In this document: positions 35,217-46,335 of the stretch, piece after piece
Position numbering within the stretch: the stretch's first letter is position 1
How the letters are laid out: the number at the start of each line of letters is the position of its first letter
Source: Ulva prolifera
Taxonomy: Eukaryota; Chlorophyta; Ulvophyceae; Ulvales; Ulvaceae
Length of the DNA: 64,000 nucleotides
Direction of reading: 5' to 3'
Assembly (NCBI GenBank): GCA_023078555.1
Contig: CM041197.1
Span: 9,456,842-9,520,841 of the forward strand
Made by a program: the position numbers and the translations under genes
Notes under the pieces: model-generated
Told to the model about the DNA's origin: nothing
Database searches by the model: none
Seen by the model: only the letters and a program-made list of their open reading frames with translations

Positions 35217-36258
35217 GATTCGATGCGAGGGCTGCGTTGCGATCTGAGGGGGGCAAGGTGAACTTTGCAAGAAGAGATAGCAGTGACTGGTCCCTAGAGT
35301 CTGATTTACTGCTGCAAGATGATGATGATGTGATAGAGTAGATATGTGGAAGACGCAAGATGAAGATGGTGCATTATGTGCGACCAAGGAAGGTTATATG
35401 ATCTGTGCTTCTGATGGATCGCGGCTCGAAGGCATGCAGAGCCGAGGCATGCCTGTTCAGTGGCGCATGCGAGTTCCTTGCCGGGATCGAACAAGGCTGA
35501 CGTAGCGGGTTCAGAGCAGCCCCCTTCCGGGCTGCGTAAGATGTCGCGCGCACAGTGACCTTGAGCTTTGAGTGGCATTGGTCATTCGCACAGCAGTTCT
35601 GGGTCTACCGAATGAGCATGCTTTTGCCAATGTTGCTGATGCAGGCATCGCGAGACCCGTCGAGGTCTCAGGTCAACTAGAGTAACATAGCTCTGCGCCA
35701 AGCCTGCATGTTAAATATCATGCGTGGACAATTTTGGATTGGACAAGATAATGTTGTGTTACATGGAGCTGTGGCGAGTATCCGTACATCGCGGCGCTGT
35801 GCTTGGTTCTGGGCTTCCTTGCGCTGATGCTTCGCTGCCTCCTTGTTAGCGGCATCTGTACAACGAATGCAAGCACTACAACATCCTTGAGGCTAAAGGT
35901 GTCGTGCACGTGATCTTGCAAGCGGTGGAGTGTTGAACGGGCCATGCCGGGTGATCAAGGAGGCCTTCTTCTCCCGCCTCCAGATTGAATGTTCCCATCG
36001 GCAAACCAATCTGATCAGGTGATGACCCCAAGAGGTGCAGACGTGTGCGTTACGATTCTCTGAAGTGCTCTGAAGGCAGAATAAGCAACCACCGGGCTGC
36101 ATGATCAGCATGAACAACCTCCTCCTTGAGCTTATATCACATCAAAGGCCCCAGCGACCTCTTGGATGCCTAGGCCGTCGCAATAGACGCCAAATCAGTT
36201 ACACAGCCACATGCACGCTGCCAGAGCAGCCATCCAGCATAGCCACATGGGTGCTCCC

Positions 36259-36298
36259 TTTGTGAGACGCACTGATGGCAAGCAGTGCGTCTCACAAA
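36259..36298. repeat. Perfect 16-bp inverted repeat with inverted loop
   Basis: Arms TTTGTGAGACGCACTG (36259-36274) and CAGTGCGTCTCACAAA (36283-36298) flank the loop ATGGCAAG. The corresponding places in the A and C modules read CTTGCCAT, the reverse complement of this loop, without the long arms. Confidence 0.85.
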
Positions 36299-36439
36299 TC
36301 TGCTGCAGGCAAAGTCCATGTTCATATAAAGTACAAGCTTGATACTGTAGTATGCCGGAGCGCCGTACATGCACAACAGCGAAGGCAGGTTCTTGTTTGC
36401 ATGCATGTAGAGTGGCCTGAAACCTCCACCTGCAGGCAG

Positions 36440-36660
36440 CTCATGCACTTACAGGCCCTCCACTCTTCCGGTGGATGCGATGCACTGCATGCAAGAGATC
36501 GCCACAGCCCAGCCGAGTCGAGTGCATGAGCTGCTCGGCTGCCCTCTGTTCACCTGCCGTGACAGGCAAAGGATGCCCCTGTTTGAAATGATGCTATATT
36601 TATTCACCCCGATGCCGCGCCCCTCAGGGCCTAGAGGCTGCTCTGGAGCATAGCTCCTGT
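36440..36660 (+). pseudogene. Remnant of the proline-rich protein gene, module B
   Basis: The start region (CACTTACAGGCCCTCCACTC, then CTGCATGCAAGAG) and a short later piece (TGCCGTGACAGGCAAAGGATG, then CCGCGCCCCTCAGGGC) align with the intact module A at 29425-29730. The transmembrane-coding part and the whole Pro-rich stem are missing. Non-functional. Confidence 0.6.
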
Positions 36661-37353
36661 GTCACACGCAGAGTGGAGATTGAATGGTGAATGCAGTGCA
36701 CATGTGGTGGCGCCATCCACGGTTCCAAACCCATGTTGCAACAGCCTGGAGCTTATGCGCAGAGCATGCTAGTGCGTGTGTCTGTCCATCTGAATTTTTA
36801 CAATGACCTCCATGCAAGAACAATCTACATCAAAACATTACATTTCTGGCGGAGGACTAATCATCAGTTCATTGACATGCCACGTGTGGCCCAATGCATG
36901 GGTACATAGCATACACAAACAGCTGCTGCCTCGCCATCAGACTCTCAAGACACCCCCCTGAGACCCTGAAGATCCGGGTGGCTATGACACCATCGAGGCG
37001 TCTACTAGCATGCCTCATGACCGGTACCAGTGCCGGCCTGGCCAAGTTGCAGTGCTAGATAGCTAGGCCTTAGCCAGCTGATGCCACACTTCACCCTCAG
37101 CACTCTGCTAGTACACTGTCTCCAGCTACACTTTCCACTCCAACCTGAGGCCTGCCAGTGCTTGACAGAAGCATGCTATCTGGCTCTGCAGCTGTGGAGC
37201 TTCCAGCTTCCTGGCTAACATGACAAGGACCGCAAGAGCGCCCAGTGTGGCAGCCCTGCATGCGCAGCAAATACCAGTCACAGCACTGATGCCAGTCTCA
37301 GACTATCAAGCAGGAAGGGTCGTGACAGGTGGCAGCGGCGGTGGGGTCTCGAA
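36661..37353. other. Intergenic, no gene seen
   Basis: Sequence between the module B remnant and the secreted-protein gene. No supported exon. It should contain the 3' UTR of the minus-strand gene that ends at 37354. Confidence 0.5.
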
Positions 37354-38341
37354 CTACTCCACATCAACGTCGACAGACAGCGCGGCGGCCACGTCTGATG
37401 ATACGGTGAGGTAGAACGACTCCTTCGTGCGGCGGTTGCCGAGGGCCAGGAGCCAGGGCGACATCGCCTCGAGCTCCGAGTCCCAGGTGACGTCGAGGTT
37501 GTCCACGACGTCCAGCGCAGACTCGAACGGGAAGTTGACGAGATTGTTGACGCCCCAGACGGCGGCCTTGGCACGGTCGCGGTGGAGGATGACGCGGACG
37601 GCCTCGGGGCTCTCGGGGAAGCGGTCGCCCTCATAGTAGTCATGCACCGCGAGGTACCTGCACAGTGAAGTCAAGTGCAGCCAGTGTGAATTTTGGATGC
37701 TCTGACTTCACTTGACCTATGTTTTGGCAGCCCGGCCATGTGTATGTGCATGTCAATGTATTCAGCATTTCAATGAATGTTAATTATGCAGTGCTCGCCA
37801 GCTTGCGTACCAGTTGGTTCCGGTGGGGCCCAGCGCAGTCGGGACGGTGGTGGCCTGAAGGATGACCCCCGGGCCGTTGGTCGTCCACACCGGCTCGCCG
37901 GTGAAGGTGATGCGGCCGTCGCAGTTCCGGCGGACGTTGACGTACACGCTGTTGACGTCGCGGGTGTCTCCTGCGTCGGGCCGCGCATTGTTCGCCGACA
38001 GGCAGTACTCCCGGCCCTCGATCCTTGTGGCGAATGAGAACTTGGAAATGAGCGGCGTCTCCAGCAGCAACCTGCGCAGGTGCCGGGACATCAGTGGGGC
38101 GTGCAGGCGCAATCACAGAATTATTTTTATGTTGTTTGGCACAAGTAGACACATGCCAGGGCCGAGGCAAGGGGTTGCAATGCGACTGCAGTGCATCACT
38201 GCTACACAATGGCAGGTGACAAGGGGCAAGCGTGTGCGAGTGTGCGCACCCGGAGGCAGAGCCGATGGCCAGCAGCTGCAGCAGCGACATGGAGGCGCCC
38301 AGGCTCAGGGCCTTCTGCACCATGTTAGAAAACATGCCCAT
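37354..38341 (-). CDS. Secreted protein of unknown family, 218 residues
   Basis: Three exons on the minus strand, 38341-38250, 38071-37811 and 37657-37354, join in phase (all junctions split codons cleanly) to 218 residues. The N-terminus MGMFSNMVQKALSLGASMSL continues LLQLLAIGSASG, a plausible signal peptide. The mature part has TRIEGREYCLSANNARP, RRNCDGRITFTGEPVWTT, then GTNWYLAVHDYYEGDRFPES and an acidic end, DVDVE. Two cysteines in exon 2 may form a disulfide. I do not recognise the fold. A second, broken copy lies at 51590-51957; its exon 2 keeps the frame and the pattern TRIEG-YCLSA-NARP, so this is a small gene family. Location beside germin-like genes suggests a wall or extracellular role, which is inference. 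Confidence 0.75.
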
Positions 38342-38750
38342 GTCTAGAAGGCAGTCGTCAGTCGTTCAACAGCGGATACTCCACTCGGCGGCGTTGTTGC
38401 AGAGTCGCTCGGAGCGGCTGTTCTGGAGGCTCGTGTACTGTCGAAAGGAGGTGGTGGCGTGCAAGCTTAAGTGGGACTACCGTACAGTAAAGTGGGACTG
38501 CATGCTGTGGGCTGAGGTGGTTGGGGATGTCAGTGGATCGATGCTTTTATACCAATTATCCAGCTGCCAATGGCAACGACACGACTTGAACGGCCTGGAT
38601 CGATCTGGACATCCAGCCCTGGAAGGGGCCAGGGGGTTTCCCTCACAGATCAGAGAGCATGCATTGGACTGGCACTGCCGCATGGCATGTGCACAGGGCG
38701 CAGCTCCGATCCAGATCTAGACTGTGTTTCTCACTACAAGAACGACTTTC

Positions 38751-38801
38751 ACCCGTGACATGTCACGGGTTGTCGATCTTACCCGAGACATTGTCACGGG
38801 T
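38751..38801. repeat. Double palindrome
   Basis: ACCCGTGACATGTCACGGGT at 38751-38770 is a perfect 20-bp palindrome. At 38781-38801 an imperfect second one follows (ACCCGAGACA, then TTGTCACGGGT). Could be the terminal repeat of a small DNA element or a protein-binding site. Confidence 0.8.
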
Positions 38802-38829
38802 GCGCTGTTACGGCCCGCGCCTCTCACTT

Positions 38830-39020
38830 TTCCCGACTGGGAGTTAACGTTGGGGATTCAGGGCTCTACATCCCGATCGGTTTCCCGACGAAAAATTGGA
38901 AAAAGGCAAAATAACCGACGGCGAGCGAAGAGAGTCGTCGGGTTCCCCCCGACAAGCCAGGGGGGGGCGGCGGGCGTGCCCGACCGCCGCCAATGGTGCT
39001 TTTCGGGATACCCCGACCAA
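38830..39020. other. CCCGAC-rich segment upstream of the LINE tail
   Basis: The words CCCGAC/CCGACG recur about seven times (TTCCCGACGAAAAATTGG, GGGTTCCCCCCGACAAGC, GTGCCCGACCGCCGCC). It is not part of the LINE 3' region seen elsewhere. Nature unknown. Confidence 0.4.
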
Positions 39021-39165
39021 CGCCAGGGTTGCGATATGATGCGGGCCTGGAGGACGCGATCCTGCCGGACTGAGTTGTGAGTGCGGTTGTAGTGTTCGTG
39101 TGTTGCAGTTGATTTGGATGAGATTCGGTTTCAGTGTTTGTTTTCTCCCGTTCACTCTTTTGTAA
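39021..39165 (+). mobile_element. LINE 3' end, 5'-truncated copy
   Basis: Contains the last about 15 codons of the LINE ORF (TATGATGCGGGCCTGGAGG, then CTGCCGGACTGA) and the 3' UTR ending TTCACTCTTTTGTAA. It faces the minus-strand LINE; the two 3' ends are only 18 bp apart. Confidence 0.85.
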
Positions 39166-39183
39166 CATGACGCCGACATATGA

Positions 39184-40900
39184 TTACAAAAGAGTGAACG
39201 GGAGAAAACAAACACTGAAACCGAATCTCATCCGCATCAACAGCAAAACACACTCACACAAACACAACAACCACACTCACAACTCAGTCCGGCAGGATCG
39301 CGTCCTCCAGGCCCGCATCATACCGCAACCCCTGCTCCCGAGAGATGACAAGCCCAGACTTCCGATACATATCCGCATTGCCACGCTGCAATGACACCGA
39401 CAACACCCGCAGCGCCCACTGGACAAAAGCGCCTTTGGAGATGCGCCTACTGGCTGCGGCCACATCCCCCGACTGACCGACGAACCTCACGGCAGCCTTG
39501 CCCATGAAGCCACACGATTCGACCGCAAACGGAACAAATCGGAACGCGGCATGGTCAGGCACGTCCCGCCGGAAGCGGTCCCGCTTCCTGTCCTCCGCCC
39601 GCTCCGCCGTCGCGCCCGTCTCCCGCGCCGCAGCGGCCACGTATGAGGCCGCCGGCGCATGTGTGACCACGACGTCCACGGCCGCCATCTCCAGGCGCGG
39701 CATGACCACGACGACGTCCCCGCGGCGATTCAGCTCAACACCCGCGCCCCTCGCGAGGGCACGGTAGAGCGGCTCCAGGGCAGACTGCAGTCCGGCGTAA
39801 GAGGCGACCAGGCGCAAGGCACGAGCCAGGTTATCATGGCGCATCTGGGTCTCCTTTGCCACCTTCTTGCAGACCATGGCGTGGTCTGGTTCGGCGGCAA
39901 CACCTGCACTGCATTTGCACGGAGGGGGGGGGACGTCCGTCGGGACGCGGAATCGCAGGCGGTGCCACACCGCCAGGACAAACATGTCGTCGCCCATGGT
40001 GAGAACGCCGCCCGGCAGAGCGGAGAGGAAGGCGCCTGCAGGCCCACCCGACGCGCTTCTGAGCCACGCCGCTTCCCGCCTGCCGGCCGGCGTGTCGAGG
40101 TCGATGCCCTGTTGCAGGAGTGAGGCCGCATGGTCCGCGACCGCGCGCCCCACCTCGCGCTGGGCCGCCAGCAGCCTGCCCGAGACGAACTCGTCCGGCA
40201 GGTCACGGGCATCCGCCTCCCACCCCAGCAGCTCATGCAGCTCGTCGAACAAGCCCTGCCAGCGCTGCAACAGACTGCCCCGGCTGTGGCTGCGGAGGGG
40301 GCGGAGCAGGTCCGGGCAGCCGGCGAGGTTGCGCTCGGCCGTGCCGGCCCCCGACAGGAAAGCCGCGTCAGCGACGCTGTCCACCAGCATCGTCAGTCCG
40401 AGCCCGCCATGCCTGACAGGGGACATCAGCCGGTAAGCAAGCCGCCGCGTCTCAGCGTCAGTGGCCGAGTTGTCAGACGCGGCAGCAGCCTCCGCAACCT
40501 CAGGCGGCAGGCACAGGATTGCGGCGGCACCGCGCCACACAGCGGCCTCCGCCCTGCGCATGTGCGGCTCGAGCACGGCATACGGCACTGTCCGCATCAG
40601 GTGCGTCATGCGCACACTCAGGGACACACGCAGCAGGAGGAACTGCGCCTGCACTGAGAGCGGGATGCGCACGAGGGTCTCGACGAGGCCCTCGACCTCG
40701 CGTGCCCGCGCGTCCAGCACCTCGGCGACGTACTCCGGGGTGCCCAGCGGCGTGCCGACAGCCTTGAAGCCCGCGTGCAGATCCCGAATGCCGAGCTCTG
40801 CGGCCACGGCGGCCGCCCCCTCGGCGTCGGCGCTGTGGACGCCGCATTTGGCCGGGTTCACCTCAAGCCCAATGCTGCGCACGCCGTCAGCTTCCACGCA
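39184..40900 (-). mobile_element. 5'-truncated non-LTR retrotransposon (LINE)
   Basis: Runs from the 3' end (TTACAAAAGAGTGAACGGGA in + orientation) to a 5' junction at an inverted repeat. It carries the C-terminal ORF2 part and a roughly 100-bp 3' UTR identical in its last 60 bases to the copies at 39165 and 51667. There is no poly(A) tail; the end is TGTAA. Confidence 0.88.
39284..40897 (-). pseudogene. LINE reverse transcriptase, C-terminal fragment
   Basis: Open for 537 codons. It begins just after where the catalytic YxDD motif would be: GLEVNPAKCGVHSADAEG matches the region behind it in LINE polymerases, followed by FKAVGTPLGTPEYV and VQAQFLLLRVSLSVRMTHLM (thumb). PDHAMVCKKVAKETQMRHDN and a late FVQWALRVLSVSLQRGNADM follow. 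The endonuclease, fingers and active site are absent, so it cannot mobilise itself. The frame has no stop, so the insertion is young or the sequence is otherwise little decayed. The C-terminal part after the thumb has no zinc knuckle that I can see. Confidence 0.85.
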
Positions 40901-40962
40901 CAGTATCTAGAGCAGGGCTCCACAAGACAAAACCGGCTTGTAGAGCCCTGCTCTAGATACTG
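40901..40962. repeat. Perfect 20-bp inverted repeat at the LINE 5' junction
   Basis: Arm CAGTATCTAGAGCAGGGCTC at 40901-40920 and its exact reverse complement at 40943-40962. The 22-bp spacer adds a second 5-bp stem (ACAAG/CTTGT). The LINE ORF begins directly at the left arm. Confidence 0.9.
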
Positions 40963-41744
40963 GAGCACACGGCAGGTTACCAGCGCCCACATCTTGACGC
41001 AGAAGCTGCTCGCTCCATACATGCCGCAGTCTGGAGACTTGCAGTGAAAACAGAGTAGTCATAGCTGCAGCTCGTTGTTCCTGACGATGATAAATATATG
41101 ACTCTTTGTTCCGTCGAAATGGATACAATTCAGCTTGACACAGCTGGTGCGCAGCACTCGGCGCGCAGCACCGCAATGCACGTGCACGGATGCCGAACAC
41201 TGTACGTGGCACGTATTCTCGCAGGGGACGACACGCCAATGCCGAAGAAACACGACGCTCGCCAGTGCGCTGGACTGCCAGCATATAGTTTTGCTTGAAC
41301 TGCTGTGTGCAGCTGTGATCTGAATTGCCATGGCTGTTCCCCCGGGCGGGGTGTTAGCTGCAGCTGTAGTTCGAATTCACTGGCAAGCAGTGGCACTGGC
41401 AGCGACCCGCACCCCGGCAGGCACCTTCTATGTCTCACGCACCCTCATCAGACACACATTTTGATATCTCAGGCCACAGTCTTTGGGCAGGGTACCCTCT
41501 GCCAACGGCGTGGCCGGGCTCATCCGGCTCTGGCGGCCGGCCCCCCTCCGGAAGAGCTGCCATGGCACTGCAGAGAAGAACGTTGAGTTGATTGATCACC
41601 GTCCAGTGCAAACTCTGTCCACGGATTGAATGCACAGTTGCGCTGTAGCTGGCTGGCTGACGGGTTCATGTGCACATACAATCGCATGTACCAAGACTGG
41701 GTGAAGACGTCCGAAGCTCCACGCTCGTGTAGTGGCAAGAGGCG
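40963..41744. other. Intergenic, no gene seen
   Basis: No supported exon on either strand. The longest frames overlap one another and have no family features. Confidence 0.5.
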
Positions 41745-41910
41745 GGGTCTGACGCCCCGTACAGCTGCAGACTGGGTCAGCGCCCACTGGCAGCAGAAAC
41801 CTGGAAGCGCATTCCTCCGCCCCATCATGATGTACAGCGGGCCAGCTTAGGAATGTGTTGGTGTGTGTCGCCGGTGGGAGCCAGTGACAGAGCTTCCCGG
41901 TGCTCCTGGG
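41745..41910 (+). repeat. GC-rich structured repeat, copy 4 (hairpin degraded)
   Basis: GGCGGGGTCTGACGCCCCGT, then ACTGGGTCAGCGCCCACTGG, GAAGCGCATTCCTCCGCC and TCGCCGGTGGGAGCCAG. The central stem is broken by an insertion (CATCATGATGTACAG). Confidence 0.65.
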
Positions 41911-42701
41911 GAGGTCTGGGCTCGGGACCTTCCCAAGTAGCAAGCTCTGGGCGCCCTCATCGCCCGAGCCGGCGCCGGCTCGGCTGTGAGGCAGCATGCA
42001 TATATATGCATATGTGTCAAGGTGTGTTCAGGAGTGTGCTGCGGCGTGCTTCGCGTTTGACTGTACATATGTGAAGAAGCACCATCGGCAGAACTGCAGG
42101 GCAAATGCAGCTCTACAGCACGCTGCCATGCAGCGCACCAGCTCGGACACAGTCAGACGGCCAAGAAAGAACAGTCAGTGCCTCCAGGATCAATGCCTGG
42201 AGCTTGAGCTTGCACATGCATTGCAGTTTGACGCACAGATGGTTACACAAGTAAATCTGCTGAAGCAAACTGTAAAACGCGGCGATGGCGCCAAAAACAC
42301 TTCAGATGCAGACTTATTCAACATGTCTTGATCTCCCCTGATGCGGCAAGTCTCAACTACCGTCCTGGATCCGTCCCGAGTACTGCATCATAGCACGGAA
42401 CCAGAATGGCGTAGACTTATTTGGTGCCTGTGATGCGCCACTGCAAGGCCCTGCCCTCAGGTGGCGCAGGCAGTGGCCACGCCACATCCTACTGCAGCGT
42501 CACGGCTCGCTGACGTTGAGCTCAGCTGCCACCCCGCCCCCACAACCAGGAACGGGGTACCATGAGTGTGCTATAGCTATGCCTGAAACGGCGCAGCGTG
42601 CACAGCTGCGCCCGCTCCTGCCTCAGAAGAAGTCACTTGACCGGCATTGGCATCGATTGCTCGACGCCCAGCTGAGGTGCCAACGTTGCCGTTGCGACAC
42701 T

Positions 42702-43960
42702 CTACCACTTGCCGAGGCCGAAGAGGGCCTTGAAGTCCTTGGGCAGGTCGTGCAGGCCGTCGCCGGGGGCGCCCGTCTCGGGGAAGCCGCACTCCTTGAG
42801 GCACGCCTGATCCAGCGCAAACGCGCCCTGCGGGCTCGCCTCCACGAGCTGTGCGCCGCTGGCCGCGATGGCCGCCGCGCCGGCGTCGCTGCCGGCGCCG
42901 AGGGCGGCGAGGGCGCCGATGACGTTGAGCGCCCCGGGGTCGCTGCTAGTGAAGGACTGCAGGAAGACGTTGGGGAAGCACTGGCGGTTGTGGTTGTGGT
43001 GCAGCAGGCCCTGCGGCACGACAAACACCTCCCCGGGCCCGACCTCAAACGTGATGTCCTGCGCCGCCCCGTTCTCCTGGGAGATGCCGGCATCCATGGT
43101 GCCTGCAAGGACGGCCACGCCGTCAGAGAATGGACCGCGGCTCTGTGTTGTGTGCCGAGAGTGCTGACTATGCATGCATGGACACAGCGCACGAGGCATG
43201 GAGGCACACCGAAGATGACGGAGTAGAACTCGTTGGCGCGCTGGTGCACGTGGGGCAGCAGGATGCCGCAGGGCTTGAGCACCGTCAGGAACTGAGACTC
43301 CCCGGGCTCGGCGAGGGTGGAGAGGAAGGGGTTGGTGGCCTTGGTGACGCGCTGCTGCAGCACCGCCGCGTTGTCCGTCACCGCCGAGACGTCCTGCACA
43401 CACGCCGCCCGCACTCAGCCGCTGGAGGATGGGGGACAGTGATACAATTGTGCAAAGGCTGCTACTGCATTTACTTTACTACGCTGCATGCCCGCAGCTC
43501 GAAGGCGGAGACACGCTGCCAGTATAATTTGTGAAGCAAAGTGAAATGCGATAACAAGACCTCTTATGGACGGGGTCGTGACTTGGAGACACGCATATGC
43601 TGTATTGTCCGTAGGTGTGCTGCAGGCCAATAACGATTTACTTCCACTCTACATGGGTCATTGGGCACTAGTACTGCTTAGAGCATGCGAGGTCGTCACT
43701 TCAGATCTGAGTTTTCAAGGCACGGCGATCGGAGGGCTAGTCGGGGGGATGCGCACTGGGTCAGAGAAGGCAAACTTGAAGGCAGAGGCATCTCCCTCCA
43801 CGCCAAACTCTGCGCGCTGTGCAGCCTGGGGCAGCCGCGCCGTCTCGAGCTGGTTGGGGGCCTCCACCTCTGCTGCTACCATGTGCTTGGCCGGGGCATG
43901 CCTGGATGCTGAGACGCCGGTGAGGGCCAGGGTGGCAAGGGCCAGTGTGGAGAGTGCCAT
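42702..43960 (-). CDS. Germin-like protein (cupin), copy C
   Basis: Exons 43960-43757, 43393-43210 and 43102-42702, 262 residues, phases as in copy A. Signal peptide and all cupin ligands (HVHQRANEFY, GLLHHNHN) are kept. Upstream DNA, exon 1 (FAFSDP) and the 3' flank follow copy A, but the intron 2 region and the far end of intron 1 carry the copy B variants (GCACTCAGCCGCTGGAGG next to exon 2). Intron 1 is 3 bp shorter than in A. The upstream TATAAAA box (44127-44133) is identical to that of A. Probably functional. Confidence 0.88.
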
Positions 43961-45198
43961 GATACGATGTGAGGGTTGCCTGACGAACAGATGGGGGCAA
44001 GGTGAAGGCTTTGCAGATGGAGATAGCAGTGAAGATGGCAAGTCTCAGGCGCTGCTGCAAATGATGTGATACAGTAGATGGGGAGGAGGCAAGATGAGGA
44101 TGGTGCATTGTGTGCGACCAGGGCTGTTTTATATGAACTGTGTTACCGATGCATCGTGGCTGGAAGGCTGCAGAACCGAGGCATGCCTGTTCAGTGGCGG
44201 ATGCGAGTTCCTTGCCGGGATCGAACAAGGCTGACGTAGCAGCTTCGGAGCAGCCCCATTCCGGTCTGCGCAAGATGTCGCGCACCCACTTCATGAGCTT
44301 CATGTGGGATCGGTCATCCGCACAGCAGTTCTGGGTCTACCGAATGGGCATTATTCTGCCAATGTTGCTGATGCATGAATCGCGAGACCTGTCGAGCTCG
44401 CGAGGACTCAGGTCAAATAGAGGAACATAACTTTGCGCCAAACCGGCATGTTGACAAGATATGATAAACGATGAAATATCTGAACTGCAGAACGTTTGTT
44501 GAATGAAGCTTTGGCGCGTACCGTTCCATCGCGACGCTGTGCTCGCTCCTGGGCTTCCTTGTGTTGCTGCTTTGTTTCGTCCTTGTCAGCGGGCATCTGT
44601 ACAATGATGTCAAGCACTGTCACAGATCTCGAGGCTAGAGACGTCGTGCATGCGCCCTTGGTAGCAGTGAAGCGCTGAAAGATGCAAGACGAGCCATTCC
44701 ACCGGGTGATCAACCAGGCCGTCTTCTCCGGCTTTCAGACTGACTGCTCCCATCGGCAGGCCAATCTGATCAGATTATGCACCCATGAGGTGCAAATATG
44801 CGTTTCGATGCTCTGTGTGGTCTGATGTGCAGGTTAAGCAGCCATCGGGCTGCATTTATCAGCATGAACAACCTCCTCCTTCAGCTGTGTACCATCAAAG
44901 GCCACAGCGACCTCTTCGATCCCTAGACCTTCCAAATAGTCACCAAATCAATTACACAGCCATATGCACGATGCCAGAGCTGCTATGTAGCCCAGCCACA
45001 TGGGTGTGCTCCGCACAGCTTGCCATCAATCCGCTGCAGGCAACAGCCATGTTACAAAGAGAACATGCTTGATACTGGATCATGGCGGAGCGCCGCATAC
45101 GCAGAACAGTAAAGGCGAATGTCATGTGTGCGTGCATGTAGGGTAGCCTGAAACCACCTGCAGGCAGCTTATGCACTTACAGGCCCTCCGCTGTTGCG
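43961..45198. other. Region between germin-like C and the second proline-rich gene copy
   Basis: Near-identical to 28206-29443, offset 15755, with scattered substitutions. Contains the germin C TATA box. No additional gene recognised. Confidence 0.45.
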
Positions 45199-45721
45199 AT
45201 GGTTGCGATGCTCTGCATGCAAGATGATGCCCCGGTCCAGCCGAGCCGACGGTTTGTTTTGTTTTGCACCCGTGGGCCAACGCGCGGTGTTGCACTGTGC
45301 GGTGGCGTTGGCGCTCTCTGCAGCTCTGCTGCGCTTCTCGTGGCCCCAAAGTCAGCTGAACTTCTCAGCTTTGCTTGAGGAAGAGATCTATAGATCTGCC
45401 GTGAAGGGCAAAGGATGCACTTGTTGGGTCCAAGCTATCTGCACATCCCGCTGCCCCGCTCCTCAAGGGCTACAGTGTTGCTGCTGAGCCACTGCCGCCC
45501 CCACCACCAGAGGACGACACATCCCTGCCTCCATCCCCAGAGGACACAATCCCTCCGCTGCCAACACCAACCGGTCCAGTCGAACCACCCCCACCCCCTC
45601 CTGAGTCAGAAACAGAAGTTACAATTCCACCGGGAACAGACAATGAAACATCCCCTGGCCAGGCCCCGCCAGTTAGAGTCCTCATCTTCCAGTTCAACAG
45701 GGGCTGTGCTAACCCTGACAG
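45199..45721 (+). pseudogene. Membrane-anchored proline-rich protein, copy C (splice donor lost)
   Basis: Matches 29444-29966 at offset 15755. The open frame, hydrophobic segment and Pro-rich exon 2 are kept, but the exon 1 donor CAG|GTATGC of copy A reads CAG|CTTTGC here. Without a donor, translation runs into the intron and stops early. It could be rescued by an alternative donor, so pseudogene is probable rather than certain. Confidence 0.5.
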
Positions 45722-45749
45722 GTTCCCATGCGGCCGATGTGGACGGGGC

Positions 45750-45905
45750 GGTCAAGCATGCTGTGGCAACAGCCTCCCTTCCCCTGTGTCAACGGCCTCC
45801 CATTCTCCCCACTGCTGTGGCAACAGCCTCCCTTTCTCCCCTGTGTCAACAGCCTCCCTTCCCCTGTGGCAACAGCCTCCCTTTCTCCCCACCGCTGTCC
45901 CACTG
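45750..45905. repeat. Minisatellite, unit 2 copy
   Basis: Counterpart of the tandem array at 29995-30150 with the same number of units and few substitutions. Confidence 0.8.
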
Positions 45906-46335
45906 TCTCGGTGCTCGTGGGACACGAGCACCTTCTACCCAGTCTGAGGTGACGACAATACCGGAGTGTGTGGTGTGGATAGGCCTGGGCTCAGGGTTGG
46001 AGATACCTGCACTTCCCCGTTCCAGGAAGGCCCCGGCCTGTTGCCTGACTGCATGCACGCATGCGCTGGATGCGTGATCATTGTCCAACGTGGACGCGCA
46101 TGTGCTGGACGTATGTTATCTGATCTGACCTTTGTGTAGCACAGTGAATGTGTCACTGTCAATGTATAAATTGGTGTTTGGATGTAATTTGTCGGCGTGA
46201 TCAGGTGGGACGGACGCAGACTGTGATTGTGAGACGACAGGTCTGCCTGTGTATGCATGCTGATGTATATGTTCCGGGATTCTACATTTTGCAGACAACA
46301 GAAGCAGGAAACTGAAACCGGTTCCTGCGTCACAT

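Larger units (their letters stand above)
26640..35900. repeat. Segmental duplication, unit 1
   Basis: Matches unit 2 (about 42398-51545) with a nearly constant offset: 15758 at the first germin gene, about 15671 near 31 kb and 15690 at the second germin gene. Small indels explain the drift. Within the unit the two germin modules are 7011 bp apart, which indicates an older internal duplication. Confidence 0.9.

Noticed and set aside
39284-40897. Active LINE or domesticated reverse transcriptase
   Set aside because: The frame starts behind the catalytic motif and lacks the endonuclease, so it can only be a truncated copy.
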